From Thioalkalivibrio sp. ALJ3 (GTDB lineage: Bacteria > Pseudomonadota > Gammaproteobacteria > Ectothiorhodospirales > Ectothiorhodospiraceae), in NCBI RefSeq assembly GCF_000377205.1, contig NZ_KB897906.1:216272-280271 (forward strand): a stretch of DNA of 64,000 nucleotides, given 5' to 3'. Under the pieces are notes generated by a model. It had not been told where the DNA came from. It did not search any database and saw nothing but the letters and a program-made list of their open reading frames with translations. This document shows positions 1-9,906 of this stretch, piece after piece; positions within the stretch are counted from its first letter, which is position 1, and every line of letters begins with the position of its first letter. Made by a program: the position numbers and the translations under genes.

Positions 1-410
1 AAGCCCTCGGGCGGGGTTTCCGGATCGCGGGGCTGGGCGCTGCGGACGGTACGAATCATGCGGGTCATCAGGTCGGGGCCGACCCACAGCCCGCCACCCG
101 TTACGGTCGCGGCGATCGTGCGCAACTGGGTGGCGTTGGCCAGCGTATGGCAGTAGCCGTGGGCCCCGGTATCGAACGCACGAATGCCTTCCTCGTCGTG
201 CGGGTGGCGCGAGTGCACGATGACCCGATGCACCCGGGTCCTTTGCTCGACGTGCACCTCCCAGTCGGCCAGGTCCGTGCCGATCCAGCAGGCCTCGGCG
301 CCCTCCGGCAACGTCGCCGGAAACGGCGGGCGCAGCACCTGGGCGTCCGGGAAGGCCTCTTCCCAGCGCGGTGAAGGCCGCGACGCCCGGTCCACCATGA
401 AGATCTGCAT
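1..410 (-). CDS. LuxR/response-regulator-like protein, partial
   Basis: The reading frame opens with ATG at 410, five bases after the HlyD stop, and runs off the left edge, so only about 136 N-terminal residues are present. They look like a receiver-type fold: the late segment AFDTGAHGYCHTLAN resembles the beta5-alpha5 region (GAxGY) of LuxR-family response regulators, and the next residues run toward where a LuxR HTH linker would begin. The N-terminal acidic pair and the phospho-acceptor Asp are not recognisable, so phosphorylation is doubtful. Regulators of this kind are often the third gene of type I secretion operons. The HTH itself lies outside the window, so the family call is inference. 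Confidence 0.55.
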   Translation of the reverse strand, partial: MQIFMVDRASRPSPRWEEAFPDAQVLRPPFPATLPEGAEACWIGTDLADWEVHVEQRTRVHRVIVHSRHPHDEEGIRAFDTGAHGYCHTLANATQLRTIAATVTGGGLWVGPDLMTRMIRTVRSAQPRDPETPPEG

Positions 411-415
411 ATCGA

Positions 416-1840
416 TCAGCGCTCCGTAAAAGCCAGCTCGCCCGCGCGGAGGATCGGCTTCAGCAGGTACTGCAGGATGGTGCGACGCCCGGTGATGATA
501 TCCACCTGCGTGACCATCCCGGTCATGATCGGGTGTTCCTCGTCGAAGCCTGTTTCCTCGGTTCGTACGCGGACCTTGTAGTAGGTGTTGCCGTCGTCGT
601 CGGTAATGGTGTCCGGGCTGATGTGCTCCACGGTGGCATCCAGGCCGCCGTAGATGGCGAAGTCATAGGCCGTGAACTTCACCTTGGCGTTGAGTCCCGG
701 ACGCAAGTAGGCAATGTCCCGCGGCGAGACCCGCGCCTCGATCAGCAATTCGTCCTCCAGCGGCACCACCTCGGCCACCTCGCGCCCGGGCGAGATCACG
801 CCACCGCGCGTGGTGATGAACATCCGCTGCACAATACCCGCCATGGGCGAGCGCACCTCGGACAGCCGCACACGGTCCTCCAGGCCCTCGGTGCCCTCGG
901 CCAGTTCCTGCAGCCGCCCAAGGGTGTCGGCGAGCTCCGAACGCCACTGATTGCGGAAATTCAGCCGCACCTCTCGGATCTTCTCTTCCGCTTCCTCGAT
1001 CGCGGCGTCCAGACGGGCGATCTGCGCCGTCGCCTGATCGCGGTCGCCGCGGGCGTTGGAGACCTCGCGGCGCAAGCGCAGGATCTCCACTTCGGATACC
1101 GCCCCGCTTTGCACCAGCGGTTCGGTAACCTCCAGCTCGCGACTCGCCAGCTCCAGGGCTCGGATGGCCTGGCTGCGTCGCGCCCTTACCTCGTTCAGCT
1201 CCTCACGTCTTTGCCGCATCTGCTCCTCGGCAATGCGAATCCGCGAGCGCAGCTCGTCCAGGCTTTCTTCGTAAAGCTGTTGCTCCTGCTCGACGATGGC
1301 CTGCGGCCCTTCCTGCAGGTCTGGTGTAATCAGGAACGGGGTTTCCGTCAGCAGCGCCATCAGGCGCGCCCGGCGCGCCTTCAACGCGAACTCGCTGGCC
1401 CTCGCCTCGCCCAGGTCGGACAGGAATCGCGTCGGGTCCACACGCACGAGCACATCGCCCTGTTCCACGACATCGCCTTCTCGCACCAGCACATCGGAGA
1501 CCACGCCCCCGTCCATGGACTGCAGCACCTGAAGGTTCTGCGACGGAATCACCCGCCCGTCCGCGCGGGCCACCTCGTCGATCTCGGCAATGGAGGCCCA
1601 GTAAACCAGCAGGCCCAGCGTGATCAGGATCCCGTAGAGGAGCGCGCGGGCGCGGATCGGACGCTCCTGTATCTGCGTCCAATCGGCGTCCGATGCCCAG
1701 TTGCGGTGGTCGCCCCCACCCTTGGTCAGCCAGGGGCGAAAGATCCGGTCCACCATCGGCGCACCGACCTTTCCGGTGTGGTCCATACCGCGGCCGAGTG
1801 CCTCGAACCCCTGGCCGTCCCTGCGCGTGCGTTTACTCAT
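416..1840 (-). CDS. HlyD-family type I secretion periplasmic adaptor
   Basis: This 474-residue protein is the membrane-fusion subunit that would link the inner-membrane ABC exporter to a TolC-type outer-membrane channel. A cytoplasmic N-terminus of about 60 residues is followed by one membrane helix (about 64-82) and a lipoyl-like half motif (GRVIPSQNLQVLQSMDGG...VREGDVVEQGDVLVRVD). A long Glu/Arg-rich coiled coil spans about 150-310, and a beta-barrel return segment begins near RSPMAGIVQRMF. The start ATG at 1840 overlaps the ABC-gene stop by four bases (ATGA), so the two are translationally coupled. The size is normal for the family. The secreted substrate is not in the window. Confidence 0.93.
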   Translation of the reverse strand: MSKRTRRDGQGFEALGRGMDHTGKVGAPMVDRIFRPWLTKGGGDHRNWASDADWTQIQERPIRARALLYGILITLGLLVYWASIAEIDEVARADGRVIPSQNLQVLQSMDGGVVSDVLVREGDVVEQGDVLVRVDPTRFLSDLGEARASEFALKARRARLMALLTETPFLITPDLQEGPQAIVEQEQQLYEESLDELRSRIRIAEEQMRQRREELNEVRARRSQAIRALELASRELEVTEPLVQSGAVSEVEILRLRREVSNARGDRDQATAQIARLDAAIEEAEEKIREVRLNFRNQWRSELADTLGRLQELAEGTEGLEDRVRLSEVRSPMAGIVQRMFITTRGGVISPGREVAEVVPLEDELLIEARVSPRDIAYLRPGLNAKVKFTAYDFAIYGGLDATVEHISPDTITDDDGNTYYKVRVRTEETGFDEEHPIMTGMVTQVDIITGRRTILQYLLKPILRAGELAFTER

Positions 1841-4008
1841 GCCTGCGCCTTGCCTACGCGGCCTTCCCGCAGGGCTTGAATCACCTGATCCTTCGGCCCG
1901 TCGGCCACCACTCGGCCCTGATCCAGCACGATAATTCGGTCCACCAACTCGAGCAGCGAGGTACGGTGCGTCACGATCACGGTGGTGCGTCCCTGAATGA
2001 ACTCCGCCAACCGACGCTTCATCCCCTGCTCGGTGGAGTTGTCCATGGAGCTGGTCGGCTCGTCCATCAGCAGCATGCTGGGCTCATGCAGCACGGCCCG
2101 CGCCACGCCGACACTCTGCTTCTGCCCGCCAGACAGCCGGCCCCCGCGCTCTCCGACCTGCAGGTCGACACCTTCTGGATGGGTATTGATCAGATCCTCG
2201 ATGCCCGAGATTGCTATCGCCTTGCGGATGGCCTCGTCGCCGGCCAGCGGATCGGCCGTCACCAGGTTCTCGCGCAGGCTTCCGTAGAACAGCGTGACCT
2301 CCTGGCCCACATAGCCCAGCGACCGCCGCAGCTCGGCCGGGTCCAGCTGGCGCACATCGATTCCGTCCACCAGCACCGCCCCGGAGGTCGGCTGATAAAG
2401 ACCCATGATCAGCTTGGCCAGGGTACTCTTGCCGGAGCCCACGCGCCCCAGCACGGCGACGTGTTCGCCCGGCTCGATCTTCAGCGAAACACTCTGCAAC
2501 GCCGGCGTGGCGGACTCGGGATAGGCGAAACCGACATTGCGAAACTCGATGGCGCCCTCGAACCGCTCACGGCTCAGGAAGTGCGAGTCCGCCGGGCGCT
2601 CCACCGGCAGCGCCATGATCTCGTTCAGCGAGCCGAGTGCAGTCGAGGCCTGGTGATACTGCATCAGCAGCCCGGCCGTCTGACTGATGGGCGCCATCGC
2701 GCGCGAGGAGATCAGGTAGGCGGCAATCAGCCCACCCATGGAGAGATCTCCCTCCATTAACAGGAACACACCGAGCACAATGATGGCGACGCCCACCGTG
2801 TGCTGTGCCCACATCGCCGTGTGGGTCACGCTTGCGGTCAGCAGGCGGTTCTGTGCACTGGTCCTTGCCAGATGGGTCGTTGCACGCTCCCAGGTTGCCT
2901 GCACCCGCCCCTCCGCCCCAAGGGCCTTGAGAGTCTCGGCGCCCGCGAGGCTCTCGACCAGGGTCGAGTTGCGTTGCGCGGCAACGCGGTAGCTTTCTTC
3001 CGCGAGTGCATGCAGCTTGCGATGGATCGCCGTGGCGTAAAACAGCAGTAGCAGCGCACCGATCGCCACGGGGATCGCCAGCGGCCAGGCGATCAGCGCG
3101 ATGATGGCAATGAACATCAAAGCGAACGGCAGATCGACAAAGGCAATGATGGTCGCCGACGATATAAAGCTGCGCACCGACTCGAACGCGCCAATGTTCG
3201 ATGCAAACGAACCCACCGAGGCCGGTCGATTCTCCATGCGCAGCCCCAGCACACGCTCCATGATGTGCGAGGAGAGTTTTACATCCGCACGCATCGCCGC
3301 CTTGTCGACAAAGTGGCTGCGCATGGTGCGCAGGATCAAGTCCGCGATCAGCACGATGACCACACCCGCCGCGAACATGAACAGCGTCTCGGTCGCGTGA
3401 TTCGGGACCACGCGGTCGTACACGTTCAGCACGAACAGCGGCATCGCCAGTGCGAAGAGGTTGATCATCACCGCCGCGATCAGCACATCGCGATATAGCG
3501 GCCGGTTCTCGCGAATGACCCGCCAGAACCAGTGCCCCTTGCTCTCCTTCGAGACCCGCGGCGCGCGCGCGTCCATACGGAATTCGGGGCGTACATAGAT
3601 GGCTCGGCCTACGTAGCGTTCTTTCAGCCGGTTCAGGGGGACTTCGACGACCGCGTCACCCAGCTCCGGATCGATGACCCTGGCGACGCTCTTGTCTTTG
3701 TTCCATCCGACCAGCACCCAGGCTTCGTTCTGGTCCAGCAACAACAGTGCGGGCAGCAGGTCGTCCTTCAGGCCGCGCGCGTCACGGGTGACCGTCCGTG
3801 TCGTCAGGCCTGCGCGCTGCGCAACGCGTGGTACCAGGGAGGGACAGAGCCGCCCGTCATCCAGCGGCAGACCGGCAAGCGCGGAGTCCGGCGTCAGGCG
3901 CAGCCCGTGCATGCGGGCAATCAGAATCAGCCCACCGAGAAGGGTGTCGGCTCGACCTTCCGTGTCGACAACGGGCAGTTCCGGTTCGAGAGCGTCAGCG
4001 TCGTCCAT
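1837..4008 (-). CDS. Type I secretion ABC permease/ATPase (LapB/HlyB-like)
   Basis: The protein combines an N-terminal C39-peptidase-like domain, a six-helix ABC exporter membrane domain and a C-terminal nucleotide-binding domain. The NBD carries Walker A GRVGSGKST, signature LSGGQKQ and Walker B LLMDEPT. The peptidase-like region (DTLLGGLILIARMHG) has no cysteine at the usual catalytic place, as in the non-cleaving exporters of RTX toxins and LapA-type adhesins, so it probably binds substrate without cutting it. I chose the ATG at 4008 (723 aa), just before the conserved domain. The frame stays open to 4146, and no convincing ribosome-binding site decides between the starts. It heads an operon with the adaptor and the regulator. 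Confidence 0.9.
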   Translation of the reverse strand: MDDADALEPELPVVDTEGRADTLLGGLILIARMHGLRLTPDSALAGLPLDDGRLCPSLVPRVAQRAGLTTRTVTRDARGLKDDLLPALLLLDQNEAWVLVGWNKDKSVARVIDPELGDAVVEVPLNRLKERYVGRAIYVRPEFRMDARAPRVSKESKGHWFWRVIRENRPLYRDVLIAAVMINLFALAMPLFVLNVYDRVVPNHATETLFMFAAGVVIVLIADLILRTMRSHFVDKAAMRADVKLSSHIMERVLGLRMENRPASVGSFASNIGAFESVRSFISSATIIAFVDLPFALMFIAIIALIAWPLAIPVAIGALLLLFYATAIHRKLHALAEESYRVAAQRNSTLVESLAGAETLKALGAEGRVQATWERATTHLARTSAQNRLLTASVTHTAMWAQHTVGVAIIVLGVFLLMEGDLSMGGLIAAYLISSRAMAPISQTAGLLMQYHQASTALGSLNEIMALPVERPADSHFLSRERFEGAIEFRNVGFAYPESATPALQSVSLKIEPGEHVAVLGRVGSGKSTLAKLIMGLYQPTSGAVLVDGIDVRQLDPAELRRSLGYVGQEVTLFYGSLRENLVTADPLAGDEAIRKAIAISGIEDLINTHPEGVDLQVGERGGRLSGGQKQSVGVARAVLHEPSMLLMDEPTSSMDNSTEQGMKRRLAEFIQGRTTVIVTHRTSLLELVDRIIVLDQGRVVADGPKDQVIQALREGRVGKAQA

Positions 4009-4223
4009 GGGTTCCGTCTCGGGAGCACTCGAGGCGGAATCCAGGACGGGATCCCCGCGGTCATCGTTGGAAGGAGGCTGGCTAATCGGTACACCCCGGC
4101 ATCTGGACGCAGAATCCCGGCGGCCCCGCGCACCCAGTCGGTGCAAAACGTGAACGCCGTCTCATATTGATTTGATTCTGCGCCTCAATGCGCCGGTGGG
4201 CAACGGCCTTGGATCACGCGGAT

Positions 4224-5236
<1,013 letters not shown>

Positions 5237-5247
<11 letters not shown>

Positions 5248-5896
5248 CCATGCCCCCGACCTCTTCCAGGATTGCGTCTTCCAGGTCAACCAGAACCTCG
5301 GCCGTGGCACGCGACAGAGCCCCCACCAGCTGCGACGCAGAGCGCCGTTCCAGGGGCTGCTCGGATTCCAGGTGCACCAGACGGCTTCGCTCGCCCTGAC
5401 TCAACTGGGCGCGCAGTCCCATATGCCCGGTGCCCGAGGCCGCCAGCCCATTGGATTCGATCCCGTTCGCACCGTCCAGATCGCCGTACAAAGCCGTAAT
5501 CAGCACGTGGACCCGAATCGCGGGACGTCCCTGTTCGCGTACAGCGGCCGCATTATCGACCAACTCGATTGCCGCACCGCTGCGCGTCCAGCGTTCGCGC
5601 AACAACTGCTCGACCTGCTCCGAAGGCCTCAGGAACCACTCGTTGTAGTAGTCCGACTCGTACTGATGGTTTCCCAAACGGTACACCAGCCCATTGCCGG
5701 CATAAGCCGGGGCGACACGGACCGAGCCCAGTTCCACTGCCACAGGTTCGTCGGCCGTACGTGCCGCGGGCTCGTCTGGTAGTTCCAGCAGATACCAGGC
5801 GCGATCGACCGGTTCGCGTTCGGGCAGCAGGGTGCAGCCGCCCAGTAACAGCGCCACAAGCATCAGGATCGGGGTTTTCCACCAGTTCATGCTCAT
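5237..5896 (-). CDS. ABC-type transport auxiliary lipoprotein (PqiC-like)
   Basis: This is a 219-residue lipoprotein. The N-terminus MSMNWWKTPILMLVALLLGG-C ends in a clear lipobox, with the lipidated cysteine at residue 21. The residue after it is Thr, not Asp, which favours outer-membrane sorting. The body (YLLELPDEP..., VRVAPAYAGNGLVYRLG, DYYNEWFLRPSEQVEQLLRERW) matches the PqiC/YmbA-type family that works with MCE proteins. The start overlaps the MCE gene by four bases (ATGA). Its position after permease, ATPase and MCE subunits points to a role at the outer-membrane end of a phospholipid-shuttling system. That role is inferred from family and context. Confidence 0.88.
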
Positions 5897-6906
5897 TCCT
5901 TGTCCATACGGCTGCGCGGGGGTGGCGCACCAAACAACGCACCACCGGGGTTGCGGCGAACATCATCGGACAGGCTGCGCAGGCCCGAGATCGCACCTTG
6001 CAGTTCGTCCATTGTCTCCAGGAGCTTCGACTCGCTGACATCCATGCCACGATCAAGCCGCTCGACCATCGAGTCCATGCGATCGATCAGACCCGCGACA
6101 TCGGCTGCCTCGGCCGTACGGCGCAACTCGCGGATGGCCTCACGGGTTTCCGTCGGCAAAGCCTGCGTATCCGGATGGTCGACGAGTTGCTCGACCGACT
6201 GCATCACGCGGTCCGCGGTGCGCATGGTCTGCTCAAGCTCCGAAATCAACTCATCGGCTCGTTGATTCAGACCCGCCGTATCCAGGCTCGACACGGTTTC
6301 GTCAACGGTGATCAATACCGAATTCAGGTTTTCGATCACCCCCTCGATATCGAGCCCGTCGATCCTCATGAGCAGGTTTTCCGCGTACTCCATGAACCGG
6401 ACGGCGATGCTCGGGGAGGACGGAATGTAAATTGACCGGGGCTCCCAGTCGTGTTCCAGCGGCGGGTGTTCTTCCGGGTCCGAGAAGTCCGCTTCCAGAT
6501 AGTTCATCCCTGTAATGCCCTGTGCCGCGATCCGCACGCGCAGCCCGGCGTCGACCAGGCTCTTGAGGATCTCTGGCTCGAACTCCTGCTCGCGGGCAGT
6601 GGCCGCAAACCGGTCGGGCCACAGGCGCGCCTGCACCATCACATAGCGTTTGCGATCGCGCGGGTCGACATCGCGCTGGTATTCCACAGACGTAAATCCA
6701 AGCTCGGTAATCTCGCCGATGGTCACGCCCCTGAATTTCACGGGTGCTCCGACCTCCAGTCCCTGGACCGACGAGTCGATGTAGGTTTCGATCGGGATGG
6801 ACGCACGAAAGAGATTGCCCGCGGTCATGATGGTCAATGCGACCACCAGCGCCACCAGGCCGCCTACGATGAACAGTCCAAGGCCAAAATGTTGTCGGGC
6901 ACTCAT
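5893..6906 (-). CDS. MCE-domain (MlaD-like) phospholipid-binding protein
   Basis: The 337-residue protein has one N-terminal membrane helix (about 8-28), then an MCE domain (about 38-115, including VQGLEVGAPVKFRGVTIGEITELGFT). A long predicted helical region follows (about 190-310), rich in heptad-like Leu/Val and Glu/Arg. MCE proteins form periplasmic hexamers that carry lipids between membranes. The protein is longer than E. coli MlaD (about 180 aa) and nearer to the MCE proteins paired with PqiC-type lipoproteins. I chose ATG 6906 because it overlaps the ATPase stop as ATGA and starts directly before the membrane helix. The frame stays open to 6963. Confidence 0.92.
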   Translation of the reverse strand: MSARQHFGLGLFIVGGLVALVVALTIMTAGNLFRASIPIETYIDSSVQGLEVGAPVKFRGVTIGEITELGFTSVEYQRDVDPRDRKRYVMVQARLWPDRFAATAREQEFEPEILKSLVDAGLRVRIAAQGITGMNYLEADFSDPEEHPPLEHDWEPRSIYIPSSPSIAVRFMEYAENLLMRIDGLDIEGVIENLNSVLITVDETVSSLDTAGLNQRADELISELEQTMRTADRVMQSVEQLVDHPDTQALPTETREAIRELRRTAEAADVAGLIDRMDSMVERLDRGMDVSESKLLETMDELQGAISGLRSLSDDVRRNPGGALFGAPPPRSRMDKE

Positions 6907-7682
6907 GTGGATCTCTCTTCGGAGTCGGCCGAATCGGCCCGTTGCAGGAAGCGCTGTACCCACGGGTGATCGGATGTGTCGCGCAGAGTCGCCGGGTTCC
7001 CTTCGGCAACGATGCTCTTGCTTTCCTTGTCGAGCATAATGACCCGGTCGGCAATCGCAAAAATACTGGCCAGTTCATGGCTGACGATCACAATGGTCAT
7101 GTCCAGGCTGCGCGCCAGGCGCAGGATCAGCCGGTCGAGCCCCGCCGAGGTGATCGGGTCCAGCCCGGCTGAAGGTTCATCCAGAAACAGCACTTCCGGG
7201 TCCAGCACCATCGCACGCGCGATCGCAGCGCGTTTCTGCATCCCGCCACTGATTTCCGAAGGCATGAAATTCGCGAACTCGCCCAGCCCCACCAACTGAA
7301 GGCGTGCCTGCGCAATCGCATCCATCGCCTCGCGCGGCAGGTCGGTGTGGACCTCCAGCGGTAGCCGCACGTTCTCCAGCAGGGTCATGGACCCGAACAG
7401 AGCGCCCATCTGATACATCACGCCCACCCGTCTCAATATGCTTTCGCGCGCCTTGCCCTCTGCGGTGGTGATATCCGCGCCAGCAATCCAGATGTGGCCC
7501 TGCTGTGGCGTGTAAAGCCCGATCATGTGCTTGAGCAGGGTACTCTTGCCGCTGCCGGACCCCCCGAGAATCACGAAGATCTCGCCACGCTGGACATCGA
7601 AGTCGAGGTTCCTCATCAGTACAAAATCACCGAACCCCATGGTGAGCTCGCGAACCTTGATCACCGGCTCCGTATTCGCCAT
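6903..7682 (-). CDS. MlaF-like ABC transporter ATP-binding protein
   Basis: This 259-residue ATPase would power the permease and MCE complex at the inner membrane. Walker A is GGSGSGKST (40-48), the signature is ISGGMQKRAAIARAM and Walker B with the D-loop is LFLDEPSAGLDP. The ISGGM-QKR form of the signature is typical of the MlaF/Ttg2A/TagD subfamily. The ATG lies three bases from the permease stop, and the stop overlaps the next start, so the genes should be co-expressed. Confidence 0.94.
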   Translation of the reverse strand: MANTEPVIKVRELTMGFGDFVLMRNLDFDVQRGEIFVILGGSGSGKSTLLKHMIGLYTPQQGHIWIAGADITTAEGKARESILRRVGVMYQMGALFGSMTLLENVRLPLEVHTDLPREAMDAIAQARLQLVGLGEFANFMPSEISGGMQKRAAIARAMVLDPEVLFLDEPSAGLDPITSAGLDRLILRLARSLDMTIVIVSHELASIFAIADRVIMLDKESKSIVAEGNPATLRDTSDHPWVQRFLQRADSADSEERST

Positions 7683-7685
7683 TCC

Positions 7686-8834
7686 TCACACCCCCATGTG
7701 GTAGAAGAGGACGGCAAACAAACCGTCAAACACCACGATCAGGATGATCGAGGTGACCACCGCGCTGGTGGTCGAGATCCCCACAGCGGCCGCACCGCTC
7801 GCCGTTTGCAGCCCGCGCAGACAGCCCACGCCCGCGATCAGCAGACCAAAGATCACCGCCTTGAATAACCCGGAGAACAGGTCCGACAGGCTGAGTGCCA
7901 TCGTTACCTGATTGAAGAATGCGACCCAGGGAATCCCGAACCCCTGCATGACCACCGCGGCGCCCAGCAGGCCGATCATGTTCGCGTACATTGCGAGCAA
8001 CGGGGCAACCACGATGCCAGCCAGCACCTTGGGCAACACCAGGAAACGCACCGGGTCGAGCCCCATCGTTTTCAGGGCGTTGACCTCCTCGTTGACTTTC
8101 ATCGTGCCGATCTCGGCGGCAAATGCGGCCCCGGAGCGGCCGGCCAGCAGGATCGCCATCATCAATGGCCCCAGCTCGCGGAACAACGATACGGCCACGA
8201 GATTGGCGACGAAGATCTCGCCGCCGAACTGGCGCATCGCAATCGCAGACTGGAATGCCAGGATCACGCCCAGCAGGAAGGCAATCAGGGAGACAATGGG
8301 CAGCGCCTGGAAACCAGCCGCCTCGGCGACCCGAAAAGTATCGCCCCAGCGCACCTGGCGGGGATTCAGCAGCGCCGCCCCCAGCGCCCGCGTCAGCTCG
8401 CCAACGAAGCCGAACTGCGAATAGGCCGCCTGCCCCACTCGGGAAACGGCCTGAAGCGCCTGTGCCAGGGCACCTCCACGATCTTCATGGCGTGCGGGCT
8501 CTACGGTTTCCAGTTCGCGGTACGGTGTCAGCTGTTCTTCCACCAACCCCTGAACACCGACCAACTCAACGCCCCTGCCCGCACGCTCGATATCGCGCTC
8601 CAGCGCGTGCAGCAACGCAGCGCCCGCGCCGTCGCAGTACACGAGGTCACTGACATCCAGTGTTACGGCGGTCTGCGTACCCTGTGCAAGTTCTCGCACC
8701 CGGCGACGCAGAGGCGACCAGACACGCTCCACTGCATGCACGTCCAGCCGACCGGCCAGATGCAGGCGGGCATCCGGCGAGGCTGTGGCATCATAGTGAA
8801 ACGTCTGGCCCGAATCGGCGGCCTGCTTGTCCAT
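7686..8834 (-). CDS. MlaE-family permease with N-terminal STAS domain
   Basis: The protein has 382 residues. Residues of about 12-105 form a STAS-like domain (LHLAGRLDVHAVERVWSPL..., VTLDVSDLVYCDGAGAALL). Residues of about 130-380 form the MlaE permease with five or six hydrophobic segments and the family block GRSGAAFAAEIGTMKVNEEVNALKTM. In E. coli the STAS protein MlaB is a separate subunit that binds MlaF. Here the two functions are fused, and no separate mlaB follows. It is the first gene of the operon, with about 125 bases to the divergent moxR gene. Confidence 0.93.
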   Translation of the reverse strand: MDKQAADSGQTFHYDATASPDARLHLAGRLDVHAVERVWSPLRRRVRELAQGTQTAVTLDVSDLVYCDGAGAALLHALERDIERAGRGVELVGVQGLVEEQLTPYRELETVEPARHEDRGGALAQALQAVSRVGQAAYSQFGFVGELTRALGAALLNPRQVRWGDTFRVAEAAGFQALPIVSLIAFLLGVILAFQSAIAMRQFGGEIFVANLVAVSLFRELGPLMMAILLAGRSGAAFAAEIGTMKVNEEVNALKTMGLDPVRFLVLPKVLAGIVVAPLLAMYANMIGLLGAAVVMQGFGIPWVAFFNQVTMALSLSDLFSGLFKAVIFGLLIAGVGCLRGLQTASGAAAVGISTTSAVVTSIILIVVFDGLFAVLFYHMGV

Positions 8835-8959
8835 ACTGTCGCTCGTGGGGCAATTGCGGCCATGGTAGCCGTAAAGTCACCCGACACGCGAAACGGGGAT
8901 GAGCCAACCCTGCTCGTCTGCCTCTTGGCCACCCGACACCATCCACTACGAGGAGCCCA

Positions 8960-9886
8960 ATGCCTGCGGCCAACGAAGCTCTACACCAGGTCGAAAGCGC
9001 ACTGAACGATATCCTGCTAGGCAAACCGGATCGCGTCCGGCTGGCGCTCACCTGCCTGCTGGCCAATGGCCACCTGCTGATCGAGGACCAGCCGGGCGTT
9101 GGCAAGACGACCCTCGCGCACGCGCTGGCCGCGGCGATGAACCTCGATTACCGCCGCGTGCAGTTCACCAGCGATCTCCTGCCCGGCGATGTCCTCGGGG
9201 TTTCCGTATTCGAGCAGGGCTCCGGCGAATTCCGCTTCCATCCCGGGCCGATCTTTACCCAGATCCTGCTGGCGGACGAGATCAATCGCGCGCCCCCCAA
9301 GACCCAGAGCGCGCTGCTCGAGGCGATGGAAGAACGCCAAGCCAGCGTGGAGGGCACCACCCGCCCCCTGCCCGAGCCATTCTTCGTAATCGCCACGCAG
9401 AACCCGGAAGAACAGGTCGGCACACATCCCCTTCCGGAATCCCAGATGGATCGCTTTCTGATGCGCATCGAACTGGGCTATCCCGACACCCGCGCCGAGC
9501 GCGCGTTGCTCGAGCGCGGCGGTGCCGCGGTGGCGCCCGTCGCCCATCCTGCCCCGAGTGCGATCGTCACACCCGACGACCTGCAGGGATGGCAGTCCCG
9601 GATCGCCCAGCTGCATGCCGAACCGGTCGTGCTGGACTATCTGCAGGACCTGATTCAGGCGAGCCGCGACCGCGCACGCTTTGCCCACGGGCTCTCGCCA
9701 CGCGCCGGGCTGGGTCTGCTGCGCGCCGCACGAGCCCATGCCTACCTCGACGGACGCGACTACGTGACCCCGGACGACCTGGCGGACGTCCTGCCGGCCG
9801 TGGCCGGCCATCGTGTCCGTGCCCGCGAACCGGACACCCCCGCACGCACGGTGGAACGGCTGCTGGAATGCGTGCCGGTTCGTTAG
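8960..9886 (+). CDS. MoxR-family AAA+ ATPase
   Basis: This 308-residue AAA+ protein has Walker A PGVGKTT (about 45-51), Walker B/MoxR block LLADEINRAPPKTQSALLEAMEE (about 103-126), sensor 1 FFVIATQNPEEQVGTHPLPESQMDRF and the MoxR C-terminal lid ending near DLADVLPAVAGHRV. A ribosome-binding site (GAGGAG, about 8950-8955) precedes the ATG. MoxR ATPases act as chaperones for the maturation of partner protein complexes and are commonly linked to DUF58 proteins, as here. The actual client is unknown. Confidence 0.94.
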   Translation: MPAANEALHQVESALNDILLGKPDRVRLALTCLLANGHLLIEDQPGVGKTTLAHALAAAMNLDYRRVQFTSDLLPGDVLGVSVFEQGSGEFRFHPGPIFTQILLADEINRAPPKTQSALLEAMEERQASVEGTTRPLPEPFFVIATQNPEEQVGTHPLPESQMDRFLMRIELGYPDTRAERALLERGGAAVAPVAHPAPSAIVTPDDLQGWQSRIAQLHAEPVVLDYLQDLIQASRDRARFAHGLSPRAGLGLLRAARAHAYLDGRDYVTPDDLADVLPAVAGHRVRAREPDTPARTVERLLECVPVR

Positions 9887-9906
9887 GGAAACATCTGCCC
9901 GAAGGC

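Noticed and set aside
8899-9906. Upstream extension of the DUF58 frame through the moxR gene
   Set aside because: The extension has Arg/Pro/Ala-rich shadow composition and overlaps the well-supported MoxR ATPase. The DUF58 protein starts at 9907 or 9868.
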